A stretch of DNA of 64,000 nt from Trogon surrucura (lineage: Eukaryota; Chordata; Aves; Trogoniformes; Trogonidae), in contig CM036621.1 of NCBI GenBank assembly GCA_020746105.1, positions 24,819,501 through 24,883,500 on the forward strand, read 5' to 3'. A model generated the notes under the pieces. The model had not been told where the DNA came from, did not search any database, and was given only the letters and a program-made list of their open reading frames with translations. Made by a program: the position numbers and the translations under genes. This document shows positions 11,691 to 24,077 of the stretch, in pieces. Position 1 is the stretch's first letter, and each line of letters opens with the position of its first letter.

Positions 11691-14600
11691 CTTCTCAATT
11701 TTTCAGTGTCAGATTAATTTTGGTTTTTAAATTTAAATATAGATGCATATAGTACAGTTTTATACTCTAGTTTTTGTCAATACAAGTACAAAGTAAAGGA
11801 CAGTGTAGAATCTAGTTCTTACCATAGTCTTTCACTAAAGATTCAGTGGAAGAGCTTATTTTCTTTGAAACTCTAACATATACAAATTTACTACGTTTTT
11901 CTTGTAGTAGAAGGAGGAAAAAAACCCCACAAAACGTTCTTTCCCCAAGTAATTTATTGCTACGTTTAAGATTTTCTTACAGTGTACCTCATGGGTGATG
12001 CCATTACCTTTCAGTATCTGGAGGCCAACCATATTCTATAACTTGTCTGCTTTTCCAAGGGAGGTAGTAAATTAATTGGAGCCATTAGATGCTATGATAT
12101 GTGGGGGTTTGAGTTTGTGGTTGTTTGCTTTGTTTTTGTTTTGTTATGGTGTTCACAGGTCTAGGATAAAAATTTCTTAGAACTGTTCAATAATAGGAAT
12201 TTTTATGCCTAAACCTAAATGGGTACTGAAAAAGTAGATCAAAAGAAATTACATTGTACATATTTAACAAAAATAAGGGGTTGATGTTGTTATTTACACC
12301 TGTGTGTTTTGGATCAGGACTGGAGAAACTCTCTCCCACTGATTTTTTTGGGAGTGAGGGAACAACCCGAGGACTATATTTTAAACAATGACTGTTACAC
12401 AATAGAGAACTAGAAACATACACAGAATATACCTGCAAGGTAACTGATAGGTCTTAATTTCTGTATTTGTAAGGCAGAGTTAAGATGACAATTCTGTGAT
12501 TTGTTAAATGCCCTACAGTGAGTCAGTATCAGAGACAGTATTTCTTTATATAAAAACTAGAATCATGTGTTGTTTAATAAATAGCAATAGCCGATCTCAA
12601 AGCTGTCTTTGTTCTGTCCCTTGCTGAACTCCAACATGTTTCTTCAGAGAAAGGCTTTGCCCCATTGAGCTTCTGCCAATGTCAATAGTGGCTGAATCCC
12701 AAACTCACTGCGTTCCTTTGCAAATGCCCCCTCAAGCCTGTCCCTTTTTTTCCAGTATCTTGACAGTTCTGTGTAAAAACTGTTAAAATAATACTAATCT
12801 CATGCAACACTTACAAAATTGGTAAATGAATTTTTAATCATTATTGTCATTTTCACTTAACTGAGTCTGAAATATCATGAAATGTGATATTCTCTGGTCT
12901 TCTTCCATCTCTGAGTGTTCTTGTCTGTGTGTGATGTCTATCTACTATTAGCTTATTTTCATGGAACTCTTGGCATTGAAAGTCAAGAAGAGGAGATGAT
13001 TCTGGACAAAATATGCAACTTCACTTATATAGTTCGTTTCCTTAATCCATCATGAATTACAAGATCAGTTTACAGGCGGTGAGAAATGGATCTCGAAGCA
13101 CCTTTCTGATGTCTGTTTTTTTTTTCTCACTCTGGAGTTCACCTTTATCCTCTTCACTGAAGATAATAACCTGTTTTCACACCACTACAAAGGTGTTAAA
13201 ACCCAATAACAGCAGTCTCAGAGCACATGAAACAGTGCTAAATTTCAAAATTATTAATAAAAAAAAGAGGGGGAGGGGAACAGGGATACTCTGCCCCCCA
13301 ACCTCTAAGCTAAAATAAACATTTCTGAACTTATAATATAATATTTAGATGGGTCTTTCTTCATGAAATAGTGTTCTCTTAACTAGTGATTTTACAAGTC
13401 CAAAACAGGTGCAATGTGTCATGCGATTTATGGATCCCAGTACCTGCCATAAAGTATTTTATGATGGCTGCATTCCGTGTTATTAGTAGCTGTCTTTTTC
13501 TGCAGCCATTGGTGTTTGATAATAGTCTTAAAACACCCCAAATTACTTACCTGCAAGCAACGTTCCAGATAGTCCCTGTTGACAGTTTGAATAAGTTTAG
13601 TGCCCTTTTGTTGTACTTTACCTTCAAAACAAACTGATTGAACCATCAATAGCTCCTGAAAGCTGACAGAGGCATGTCATCTGGTCTAACCCTCTGATCG
13701 TGGGTTATCTGTGGGAGTTAACCTCCCTGCATTGTTAACTGAAATGTTTTATGTACTATGCAACTTTAGGATACTGCTGTGATAACCTTAGTAACTAAGT
13801 CATACATCACAGTAAAGAGATTTCGTGCAACAAATAACCCTGGATTAAATTTACAAGGGTTGAATTGATATTGTAAAACGTTCATCCCAGGACTTTGGTA
13901 ATCCTTTCTTGTATTTTTTTTATGTCAAACTTGAGTTATATTTAGATTGAAGCTGCATCTTCATATTTCTAGCTAAAATATATCCTGGAAGCCCAATGCT
14001 TTTCTTTATCCATTTAATAAAAAAAACTATCATATTAATGTCATATCATACAGATTCTTTTTAACCCCACATTTAATAAAAGAAATATGATTAAACAGAA
14101 TTGTATTTTGAATCACCTTCTAAGGAATTAATCAGTGATACACATTTGTTCTGCTGGTGGGACAACCTTTATGGTACTTACTTTTTAATATTTGCTCTCC
14201 TTAAGGAGTGCAAGTTAAAAAAAAAAAACAACATCAAACTGTGGCTTGGGGTGTAGTTTGCTGTTTAGTTGATGTGGGTAGGGATTTCTTGGCTTTGTTT
14301 GTGGAATTGGCAAGTACCTGTGCTAATTCTGTTTTTTCAAGTGCAGTCGGGATGGCTTAAAAATACAAAAATACATTTGTATCAAGGAATGCTATTACAA
14401 TTTTAAGCTCTTTTGAAATGATTGAGAGACTGACATTAGGGCTGTGATCCAAAGTCAGCACAGATGACAGTGCTGTCTTTGTTGTCATTTTTGTTGCAGC
14501 CTGCTTTTCAGTGGCATATTTCATTCCATCATTAAACATTTGCTGATTTTCTAATACCGATGTTTTCTTCACCTGAATATTCATCTTTTCTCACCCTACA

Positions 14601-16463
14601 CTTAGTGGGTGTCTTTACCCATTTTTAGCTTCACTCTTCTTCACTCTTGACATATTGTTTCCTTCTGAACATGTCTTCATTTGAAAGAATCTGTTGTCAT
14701 CAGAGCTTTTCTGCCAGTACCACAAGACGGATAGTTTCGCTGCTGAAAGATAAGGGCCAGCAAAATGCCAGGGAGGACTGGAAGAGCAGCCAGGAAACCT
14801 GGGAGGAGTCTGCAAAGGTGTCAGTCTTGTAGATCTGTAGCTAGTTTTTAATAAATCGTCCTAGGACGTGTTCTGTTTTGTAAAGTGACGCTGTCTTTCT
14901 CTTTTTCGAATATTGTTGAAAGTCACAGATTGAGGATTCACACTGAAGTTCTCTGAGCATTTCAGTACCAAACATTTTCAGTACACTTGTTAACAATTTA
15001 CGAAGTTGTTGCCGAGGAACGATGTACTCGACAGAAATGTTTATTTGCAGCATTAAATTTTGCTTGGTTGTAGAAAGGGAGTCTTACAGTCACTTTTGCA
15101 TGCTTATCTGGTCTTGAGAACAGTATTATTTCATAACACATACCTTTTAAAACATGGGGTTTGTATGTTACTCTTTTTCAAAAATGGTTGTTATGTATGT
15201 CACATGTCATGTTATGCTATATGTTATTATATATGTTATGTTATGCAGAGTTTTCTACTACTTTGATTTCTTCCTCTGAGTGCCAGAGGGATTGGTATGA
15301 TCAGGAGGCTCTCTGACTGACTGTGGTTTTATGCAAAGCATCTAGGCATGGGGAACATTATCAATCACCTTTCTACCCCCTGCCAGGAAGAGTCTCCTTT
15401 GCGATGTCTGCTTCAGATTTGGTTGACTAAATGTAAATAACATGTACCCGAGGTGGTTAGATATTTTGATTTTCCGTGGTTCTGCGCCTTACTTTGTTTC
15501 TGATCTGCCATCTTCTCTTCCCCTGTAAGCAAGGAGACAATGGTGGGGTTTTTTTGAGGTTAAAAAGCTGCTGTACTTTGAGTGAATAGGATAAAAAGAA
15601 TGTAGTACTGGTGGGTTCTAACAAGAACTTTAAATTCTTACAGTATTTTTCATAAAAATAGTTTCTCTTTGTGTACTTCTGCATTTAATACTGAGCTGGA
15701 ATCCATATTCCATAACGACAACTTGTACTTCTGGCAGGATGAAATTGGAACTCCCCTTCCAAAGGACATCTGTCAAAATTTAGTCCTGGGAAGTAGAGAA
15801 TAGGAATAACACTCCATGGTTTCTCTCGACAAATTAATTTTTTTTAATGTTAAGAGTTTTGAACACTGACATACACTCCTTTCAAGACAAAAGATGGTGA
15901 TTTAGCATGTATGGTAGAAGACAAATGACACTCCTCACTGATTTGCTGTTCACATGTCTCTAATGTTGCTGATCATTGTGTTTTTAGGAAAATACGATAG
16001 AAATCTGAAGAAGTGTTGGGAAATTAATGTTTTCTGAGAATTCTTTCAGGGAGGATAGCTGGCAATTTCCCATGTCTCAGATTGGTTTTCTCTTCCTATG
16101 TGGGATGGAATCTTTGGAATCTCTCCAAAGTCCTTTTTCCAAACTAGCAATTTAAAACAATTTCCAATTTATTCTATTTCTGGGTATACTTTGCACCTCA
16201 CTAACACCTGTAGACAACATACATGCCCATGGTGAAAAATTTGTTTGATTCACTCACCATTAAATTGTTATGGGCAGCTTACAACAAGTTACATTTGAGA
16301 GAGTAAATAATAAGTTTTTATGTAAACTGTGTTGCACGAAAAAGGTGAACAGAGAGAGGAAACAAATGCCGTTGTTATCTATTGCTATTATTAGTAATTT
16401 AGTTTGTGAGTATGTCTTTGTTTATTACTGGATTTTAACTGTGTGCATTTTGCTCTCTCTCAG
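11691..16463. other. Non-coding intronic stretch before the second LRMDA exon
   Basis: I see no gene or clear interspersed repeat. It contains the TATGTT-like repeat at 15193-15248 and short homopolymer runs. The final bases include the pyrimidine-rich acceptor of the 16464 exon. Confidence 0.6.
15193..15248. repeat. Imperfect ATGTTATG/TATATGTTA short tandem repeat
   Basis: The stretch is made of degenerate ATGTTATG and TATATGTTAT units, a locally duplicated AT-rich sequence with no other visible role. Confidence 0.7.
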
Positions 16464-16590
16464 ATATTTTGTCCTGCACAAATTGACAAACCTGAAATTT
16501 CTTGATACTCGTAAAGTAACCAGGAGGGAGAGAGAGGAAGCCTTGGTAAGAGGTGCCTTCATGAAGGTGGTTAAGCCCAAGGATGCTAAG
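16464..16590 (+). CDS. LRMDA: LRMDA internal exon (C-terminal LRR cap)
   Basis: This 127-bp exon lies between a strong acceptor (TGCTCTCTCTCAG, ending 16463) and an AAG|GTAGGA donor at 16591. The first base completes the Arg codon from 4853; 42 codons follow and the exon ends in phase 0. The peptide starts [20 protein letters not shown] and continues [20 protein letters not shown] and AK. The motif FVLxKLxNLKFLD..KVTxxEREEAL is the LRR-cap signature and closely matches the LRMDA C-terminal region as I remember it. If the donor is not used, translation stops four codons later (VGE then TAA), so intron retention would make a shortened protein. The remaining C-terminal exon or exons are not visible in the window. 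Confidence 0.88.
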
Positions 16591-19500
16591 GTAGGAGAGT
16601 AAATGGGAGAAGGAACGACAATGTGATTCATTTGCACTGCTTAAAATAAATCCAAAAGCTTGGCTGCATCTTTTGCTAAAGTAACAGACAAAACATTTCA
16701 ACTGAAAGGACTGGTAAATGTGGCTATGTGAGGAACAAAAGGCTTAGTAATTTTTAGGTGCTGTAATATCAAACTTAACTGTTACATCGGGTTAATGAAC
16801 TGCAATTATCTTACCAAAGTTCTGATTTCCAAACTCTGATTCGTATAACAGAGTAACTAATATGTGTTCCTGATCATAAAAGAATATTTTTTTTATCCTG
16901 TCTAAAGATACATAACAACTGTGTGATATGCTTTTGTGAAAGAATGCAATTTTTCTGACAATTTGTCCCTTGCTTTTTATATGAAACATGTCTGTCGCAG
17001 AACTCACACCTATGGTGTTTACTGGGTTTTAGTGGCCCAGCTGATTTTAATTTTGTATGATGTTACTTAATGTGGTGTCTTGCTAATAAGCATTGAAAAT
17101 GTCAGAGAGACAGTCTGGGTAATCTGGGCTTTTGATACCTCTTGCGTCAACTCTGGGCATACTGTTGCTGGAAATAGAGCGCAAATGTGAATTCCCCACT
17201 TCACCATCATTTTCTGTTGTTGATCAATATATGATAACAGCAATCTGAGCTTCAGAGTGCTTTAGTGCTGCAGATCTTTTTCAAAACTCCACTCAACTTT
17301 TCAGTCTACTTGCTTTCTGTTTGCTGTTTTGTTTGCTAAAATATACCATCAATAATTTATTGCAGATTTCCAATAATGCTGAATAATAATGTAGCAGTTA
17401 TGGAAATGCACTGTTTGGTAGCATAACAGTGTTGCTGGATAAATGCATTATCACAAGTACAATTGCAGTGCATAACAAATTAATTCAGACTGATTCATTT
17501 ATAGTTACTGAAGTGTTAACAGTTCTGATACAAGCGTAGCTTTGGTATATTGTTTACCATTGCCTTTAGTTATTCCAGCTTCATGTATGTAATAAATGAA
17601 ATGGTTTATTTCTGAGCTGTTGTGTGTATCTTATTTACAGCAAAGCAACTTTGCTGAACCTGGCCAAACGCAACAGCTGAAGTATGTTAGATATAGCATA
17701 CATATGTTGTCTTCTATTACAATTCTTAGCTAATCAGATTTTGGATCTGGTGAAATGTGTTTTAATTTTAGTAGCAATTACCTTTTTCATTTAGAAGTCT
17801 GCTCTTTTAATTTTAACCAACTTAGCAGTGTAAGAGAAAAAAAAAAATATCTGTTTCTTAAATTTGAAGTTTCTTTTCTAGATGAAACCTCTTTTTAAGT
17901 CAATAGCTAAGGGTAAATTACTTCACAAATGTAGGGATAACATCTTTATCTTTTATATCTGTAATTGAACCTTTTGTATAGTTTTGAATTATTTACCCAC
18001 TAAGTCTTATGCTAAAACATACATTTATTTCAGCAAATTTGCAGAAGGCTCAAATTTACTGTTGTTATTGTTGTACTAAAGGCTTTTTTTTTTTTTATAA
18101 ATGGTTTGGTACAAATTGCTGATGGTAAAATCATTGTAAATGCTTTTCGTGGTACGAATTAATGTTTCTTAAGGTGCTACAAAATTACCCTCATCATACA
18201 ATATTATATACATATTACAGAAGTAGCTAATTTAAAATAAATATTAACTTGGATGCAGAACAGATATTATAAACCTCTTAAAAATCATCTTGAATTTGTG
18301 CCTGTTTCCTAGGATATTCATGCTTACAGTAGGTATGCATGCAAACTCTTTGTCTGAGAACACTCTCATAGAGGCCTCTCTGCATATAAGCTTACAGATG
18401 CCGATACGTATATATATAGTTATTTAGAGCTATACTCAAAGACCATAAGAAGCAGCATTCCTCTGTATATCACAAAGATGATGTTCACAATAACTGTACT
18501 TTTAAATTCTACGTTTTATATTTAATACATAGTGTTTTTTTCAGCCTTTGGGTTTCCCAGATCTTGTGCTCTGTGTCTGTTCATCAGTTCCCCTCCCATA
18601 TATTTGTTGAGATTTTTTACTATCTTTGGTCAGATTTAACAGGCAGCTAGTGATAATATATTCTAACCTTTCTGAAACCAGTTAGAGGAGAATACACCTT
18701 GGTTCAAACTAAGAGGAAGACTGTAGCACATCCAGTATTGGTTGTTAAAAAAACTTAAAAAGTTGACCTAATGATGTAAGACCCTGCTGATAGTGAGCGT
18801 CCTAATGGTTTTTCCTTCACTCTAAGGCATTAGCCATGGTGTCAGCATATGCTTGCCAGGAGTGGAGTTGGAGTGTGATTAGTATTTGTGGTGGAAACCA
18901 CAAAGAAATATTGTTCTGCCAGAGGTCGTAACAATAGTGAGCCTATCGGACTTGCTTTTTCAGGAACAAACAAATAGACAAATAAAATATTGTTAGGTGT
19001 TTCCCCCCCACACCATTATGATATGCAGGAGATGGTATGGCTTATTCAGCATTAAAAGCAGACCGATGATCTAAAGAGGCTGTGATGTGGGGAGTTGTTT
19101 TCATTTTATTCTTGACATGAAATACTTGGGAGAGCAAAATACCCCACTAAGAAAAAAAGCAGAAAATGAGAATAAAAGGAAGAAATTTCCATCTGACTAG
19201 CTTGTGTTTACTCAAACGCGAAAGTATCTAGCAATCACCAGTTATCACTAAGTCATAAATATTTTATTTTGTATGAATTTTTTCACTTTCATTTTTTCCG
19301 TAGTTTTTCATTTTTTTTTAACAGAACACTGCACTTTCTTGTGCTTTGCTTCATTTCATCCTTTGTTTAAAATGCATCTGTTTGTGATATGACTGTCTTA
19401 TGGAAAGATGCAGTCATTTATTAGAAAACAGTTTAATGTTACAATGCAGTGTTCCATCTCGCTATGTAAGTGAGCTCGACTTCATTGTTCTGTGATGTTT

Positions 19501-22500
19501 ATGTTTTCTTTTGTCATAATATTGAACATTGTATCATGCCTGATTTTAATAAAGATTGGGTAAGCCTGGCTGGATAAGAGGCATTGAGCCAGATGATGAA
19601 GCCGTCTTTAATGACCAGACCATGACCTCATTTCACTGGCGTAAGTATAGATCAAAGTGGAGGATGCCTGTTCAGTGTGAAGTGTGTTTCTGGGCATGAC
19701 AGCACTTCACATCAGAAAGACAGCTCCAGAATACGACAGTCAAAATTGCTTAATTATGTCCCAGCTTTGTAATTATTCATCCCTGCTTCTACAAAGAGTA
19801 CAGTTGTCATTTCTTGATGTAATTATTTAAAACTGTACCCTTCTTTGGTTTGTAGGTATATGAATTGTGATTCCAACTGTTTAATCTTTAAAACTTAAAG
19901 ATGCAAAATAGAATGTGATCTGAGAATACATGTTAAGACTCCATATTTTTACACTGCACATGATATAAATAAACAAAATGAAATTATGATGTATCGAAGC
20001 ACATAATATTTTCATATTCTCAAGTTCTATATTCATGATGATTTAATCCAGATGATAAAAAGTGGATATATCCATTATATTTAAAGTGTGTTGCTATGAG
20101 TAGATATGCATTGTCACAGGCGTCTTTAAATATAAGTTGAATTACTTAATAGTAGGTACTTTTATAAAATATGTATATTTCCCACTGTTTTGCAACCCCT
20201 CTGCCCAGTATTTTTTAGCTTACTGCATCTTTAAAGTTAACATTTTTGTCAGTTTTATTTATGATATCAAAGCAAGCAGTATATATTTGGTCACAAGTAA
20301 CAGTCTTGTGGCTTATAGGACCAAATCATCAGTGGGTACCCATGGGTATGCTTCCAAGTAACTGACTTAATATTATGTGGACTTCTGCTCTCTTGCATCT
20401 TTACCAAGAGCATCTTGTCCACTGGCTGTAAAGGAAAGTATGGGTGTTTTGAATTTTTTTTTCCCCCTCTCAGATGTGTTGTTTTCATCACAAGTTATCA
20501 CATAGCATTTGTTCTCTAGGGAACTAAGATGGAGACACTTAAGCAGAAAAGCAAGTCTAATATCTACATTTCATGTAATGAATATATGGGATTCTTGGTC
20601 ACACTGTTACTTGGAGGGTAAAGGGAGATCCTTGTCAGTATTTTTGTGTTCGATAACAAGCTTTTGCTATCAGCTTAAAGTGACCAATGCTGAATATGTG
20701 CTTTTTCAAATTCTGTTAAAATCAGATGAGGCATAAAGATTGACCTGAGTAATTTCTGTCCTGAACTATTTAACAAGAATAATATTTTTCTCAAATAGAG
20801 AACTATTGTGTAGAGATCTTGACTTATGAACTTACAGCATTTAAAGTAGATCCAGAGCAAAGAGCTTTTAAAGAGTAAAGAATCATTGTCAATGAACTAC
20901 TAGTTAATAAGATAGCTTATTGAGAAAGCTTCTACATAGTAGAGTTTCTTATACCAGATGTCAAGGTTTCATGTACTAAAACAGAACAACATCATGACTT
21001 TAAGACTCCAACCTAGACTGTGATGCAATAAATGACACTGACTTCAAAGACATGGTAGCAGTCATGCTATCTGGCACACTGAAGTATCCATTTTGCTCTT
21101 TGGAAAGTTTAAGCACGAGTCCATAATGTGATTACCTCATGATCCCCTAATGACTTATCAAAATTAGGAATAAAGAATAATTGAAAAAGAATGCCAGAAT
21201 TTGTATTTCTATGTGTGAACACTTTGGCAATTTAGAAGAAAACTTTGCTGAGTAGGATCTGCTAGATACGGGAACGATACTTGCTGCAACTAAGCAGACA
21301 GGGCTAAGTTCAGTCATTTAAAAACTTTGGTTTTTAAAATCCCAGTATTTCAAAAAAATCCATAATAAAAAACTAATGTAAGCAAACATACCTCTATAAA
21401 AAATTCATGAAATGATTGTGTGTGAATAACAGTTGCATTTTTTTTCTAAATCGGTGGATTTTACTCATTTTCTAAACTTGGGCATGACATCTTGAACTAA
21501 GTCTTTGTTGTGCCAAGCAGGGGAATAGGTATGATGATTAATGTGTTAGAATAAGCAATAAGAAAAGCATTGTGAAATTCCTACATTAAGAAGTGATCAA
21601 GGTGTTGGAGAACTGAGAGGTGACCTTGGGTTTTTCCATTTTCCAATTCCTTATGCTATACTGATCGACATTTTCATATTTTTTTTTATTTAATTTGGAA
21701 ATTTAGATTCTTATATATTTGTATTATCCAATTAGTTGAAAAGAAGACCAGAAAAAATTTGGATATGATCCAGTCCTTGAAACATCAAATAGTGTTTTCT
21801 GTGTCTCCGATAATATCTATATATCCCCTTGATAGTCACATTGCCATAAAAGCTTTCCATTTGGTATGTTTATGTGTGTGTGATCTTACCACAAAGCACA
21901 GTGAATCCAGAAATGCAATTTGAGCTGTAGTATTAATAAATTCAAGAATACTTTGTTCAGAAGACTTAAAAAGGTCACTAAAGCTGTCCTCAATTTTTGT
22001 AGCAACAAAATATGAGTATGTCTTGATTGAATGTTGAGAGAGAAAAATCTGCTATCACATCTCATGGTGCTTGTAGGATAAATTAGTGACATGAGATTTT
22101 AAGAAATGGGAAATATTATTACTGTAGCTGTGCAAGTGATAAGGGGATTAAAGGTGTGACTGCGAATTTATATCCTAGACTAATAAACAGAAACCTGGTA
22201 GTTCATCAAGTCGCTAATGAAGTTCTACAGAAGACACCTGTGAGAAATGATAGAGAATGATATGTGAACCTGCAGGCGCATGGTTAGAGTATATAATGAT
22301 ACGGGCCGACAGGAAGAATTACTGTAGTTTGGATCTTGCTACTTGTAGTCTTTGGATGAAATAATTCCATAATCAGCAATATGTGATAGCTTCTTTTACA
22401 TTTTCTTTGATTATATATAAAATTAAATTTGGGCTTGAAGGAGAGCCATAGGCTCTGTTCTTTGGTTCAAGTTACTGTGCAATGAATCCCACTGTTTTTG

Positions 22501-23664
22501 TCGTTGACCGATAAAAAAACAGTTACTACATCATGTTGTCCTAGTGAAGAAACCTAACAATAGATTTGATCTGTCTGTGAATTTGTGCATTTGAAGCTCT
22601 TGCTCCTGGAAAAGATGGAATTTATTAGGAACTAGAGCAGACTGCTAAGGCCAGCCAGTAAAGAGCTGTCTTTCAAGTGCCTGCAAGGGCAGCTGCATTA
22701 AAGCAAACTGAAAGGCAGGCTTTCCAAAAAGCAGTCAACAGAGGGAACAGAAGGGCAGTATGCAAAGAGGAGTCAAAGGCGGTTATGACAGTAAAGCTGA
22801 AGATGGGAATCTGAAATACCAAGACCTTGGAAAGGAAGAAGCTTGCATGCAATACTTGCATCTGTGAGCTAAGACGTTTAACGGGAGCTGATAGGTTTTT
22901 TTGCTGTATTTTGTGTCTTCATGTATGACAGGCCAAGTGAATAGAAAGAAAAAACATCAGTCAGTAAATGAGGAAAAAAATCCACGAGTCTAAACAGTGT
23001 GGACCTAGCTGCAAAAATAGCAAATGAATGTATTCTCTTTGCTTAATCTGCTGTAATTCCAGCTGTCAAGAAGGAAAAATAGACACGTTTGGGTCATATG
23101 TTTGTTAAACTAGGGGGAAAGACTCTTCTTCATTGTTTGTTCCTGTGATAATTCTTGAAAAACTGGTATGTATTTAGGTCTTTGGGAAGGTACTATGTGG
23201 ACTACATATCAGTATCTAATTGGTATTGAAGACACAGAATGTAAAAAGTGATGTCTCTCTGCTAAAATTATTCCTTGAAAAAAATGTATATGATTGTCAT
23301 GAAGCCATTGTCCTTTCAGCCATTAATGATCCCAGTGCACTTTTCAGAGGAAGGGGTGTTACTCCTGGAGCCCTGGCCTGATTCCAATTCAGGTAATTAC
23401 ATTCTGCCTCCATTGATTTCTCTGCAATCTCAATTTACGAAGGCATTCTTCTCCACCTTCTGCCCTAAACTGTTATGTAGTGTTGCAGTGTGCTAGTTAA
23501 CCAGCTGCTACTTTGCACCTGAAAGGTGTCTGTCTTTCAGTAATAGTGAGCAAAGTGATCCCTTTGTAAGACTTATTTAATATTTGTAAAACATTTGGAG
23601 GTGCTCCCGTGAATGGCAATAGGCACTGTATATCATTAACATATCAATTTAATTGAAGAAGCTA
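16591..23664 (+). other. LRMDA: Probable LRMDA intron, first part
   Basis: No established gene or repeat is recognisable. The only coding-like item is the candidate exon at 19565-19640, listed separately. The stretch around 17100-17290 has balanced composition and might be a conserved non-coding element, but that cannot be judged from one genome. Confidence 0.55.
19565..19640 (+). other. Candidate cryptic or alternative exon (76 bp)
   Basis: The segment lies between an AG (ending 19564) and a very good donor, GTAAGTAT at 19641. Read from its first base it has 25 open codons, PGWIRGIEPDDEAVFNDQTM followed by TSFHW. That is exactly the phase required after the LRMDA exon ending at 16590. The acceptor is weak: the pyrimidine tract is poor and sits about 45 bases upstream. 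The peptide does not resemble the LRMDA C-terminus that I recall. It may be chance or a conserved non-coding sequence. Confidence 0.2.
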
Positions 23665-23670
23665 GCATGA

Positions 23671-24075
23671 GTTAAGGATGTTATCAAGAAGCTTCCTGGT
23701 CTGGTCAAACCCACGGACTATTACCCGCTTTTGGTTATGCAGATCGGTAATGATGAGATAGTAGAGAGACGGCCAGAAGCAATCAAAAGGGACTTTAGGG
23801 CACTGGGGCGGATGCTAGAAGGATCAGGCGCACAGGTTGTGTTTGCCTCTATTCCTTCAATTATGAGGAAAAATAGTGGTAGGTTTGACAAAGTGCAGCA
23901 GATTAATACTTGGCTAAAGGGGTGGTGCCAGCGGTCTAGCTTTGGATTTTTTGACCATGGGGAGATCTACAGGGCACCTGGTCTACTGAAACAAGCTGGG
24001 GTTCAAATGACACAAAGGGAAAAAAGGATCCTTGGTCACAAGCTGGCAGGACTCATAGAGCATTCTTTAAACTAG
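23671..24075 (+). pseudogene. CR1 ORF1 C-terminal remnant (SGNH-hydrolase-like region)
   Basis: The frame is open from 23671 to the TAG at 24073-24075, with an internal ATG at 23737. The text runs from KKLPGLVKPTDYYPLLVMQI through GNDEIVERRPEAIKRDFRAL and [20 protein letters not shown] to [10 protein letters not shown]. In CR1 this is the esterase-like (SGNH) domain of ORF1. The family's expected C-terminal Asp-x-x-His motif, before the KRILG...LAGLIE segment, reads AGVQM here, so neither the acid nor the histidine is present. The N-terminal half, including the nucleophile block, is missing because of the truncation. The remnant is therefore non-functional. Confidence 0.85.
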
Positions 24076-24077
24076 AT

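Larger units (their letters stand above)
4854..16463 (+). other. LRMDA: LRMDA intron of 11.6 kb
   Basis: This phase-2 intron starts GTTAGTG and ends with a pyrimidine tract plus CTCTCTCAG directly before the 16464 exon. It carries two CR1 insertions, a GTCT microsatellite and an ATGTT-rich repeat, listed separately. Of the stretches without repeats (4854-6818, 7460-10810, 11691-16463), I see no coding or RNA gene in any. The open frames there, including a 148-codon one ending at 10889, run into CR1 sequence or lack conserved motifs. Confidence 0.8.
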
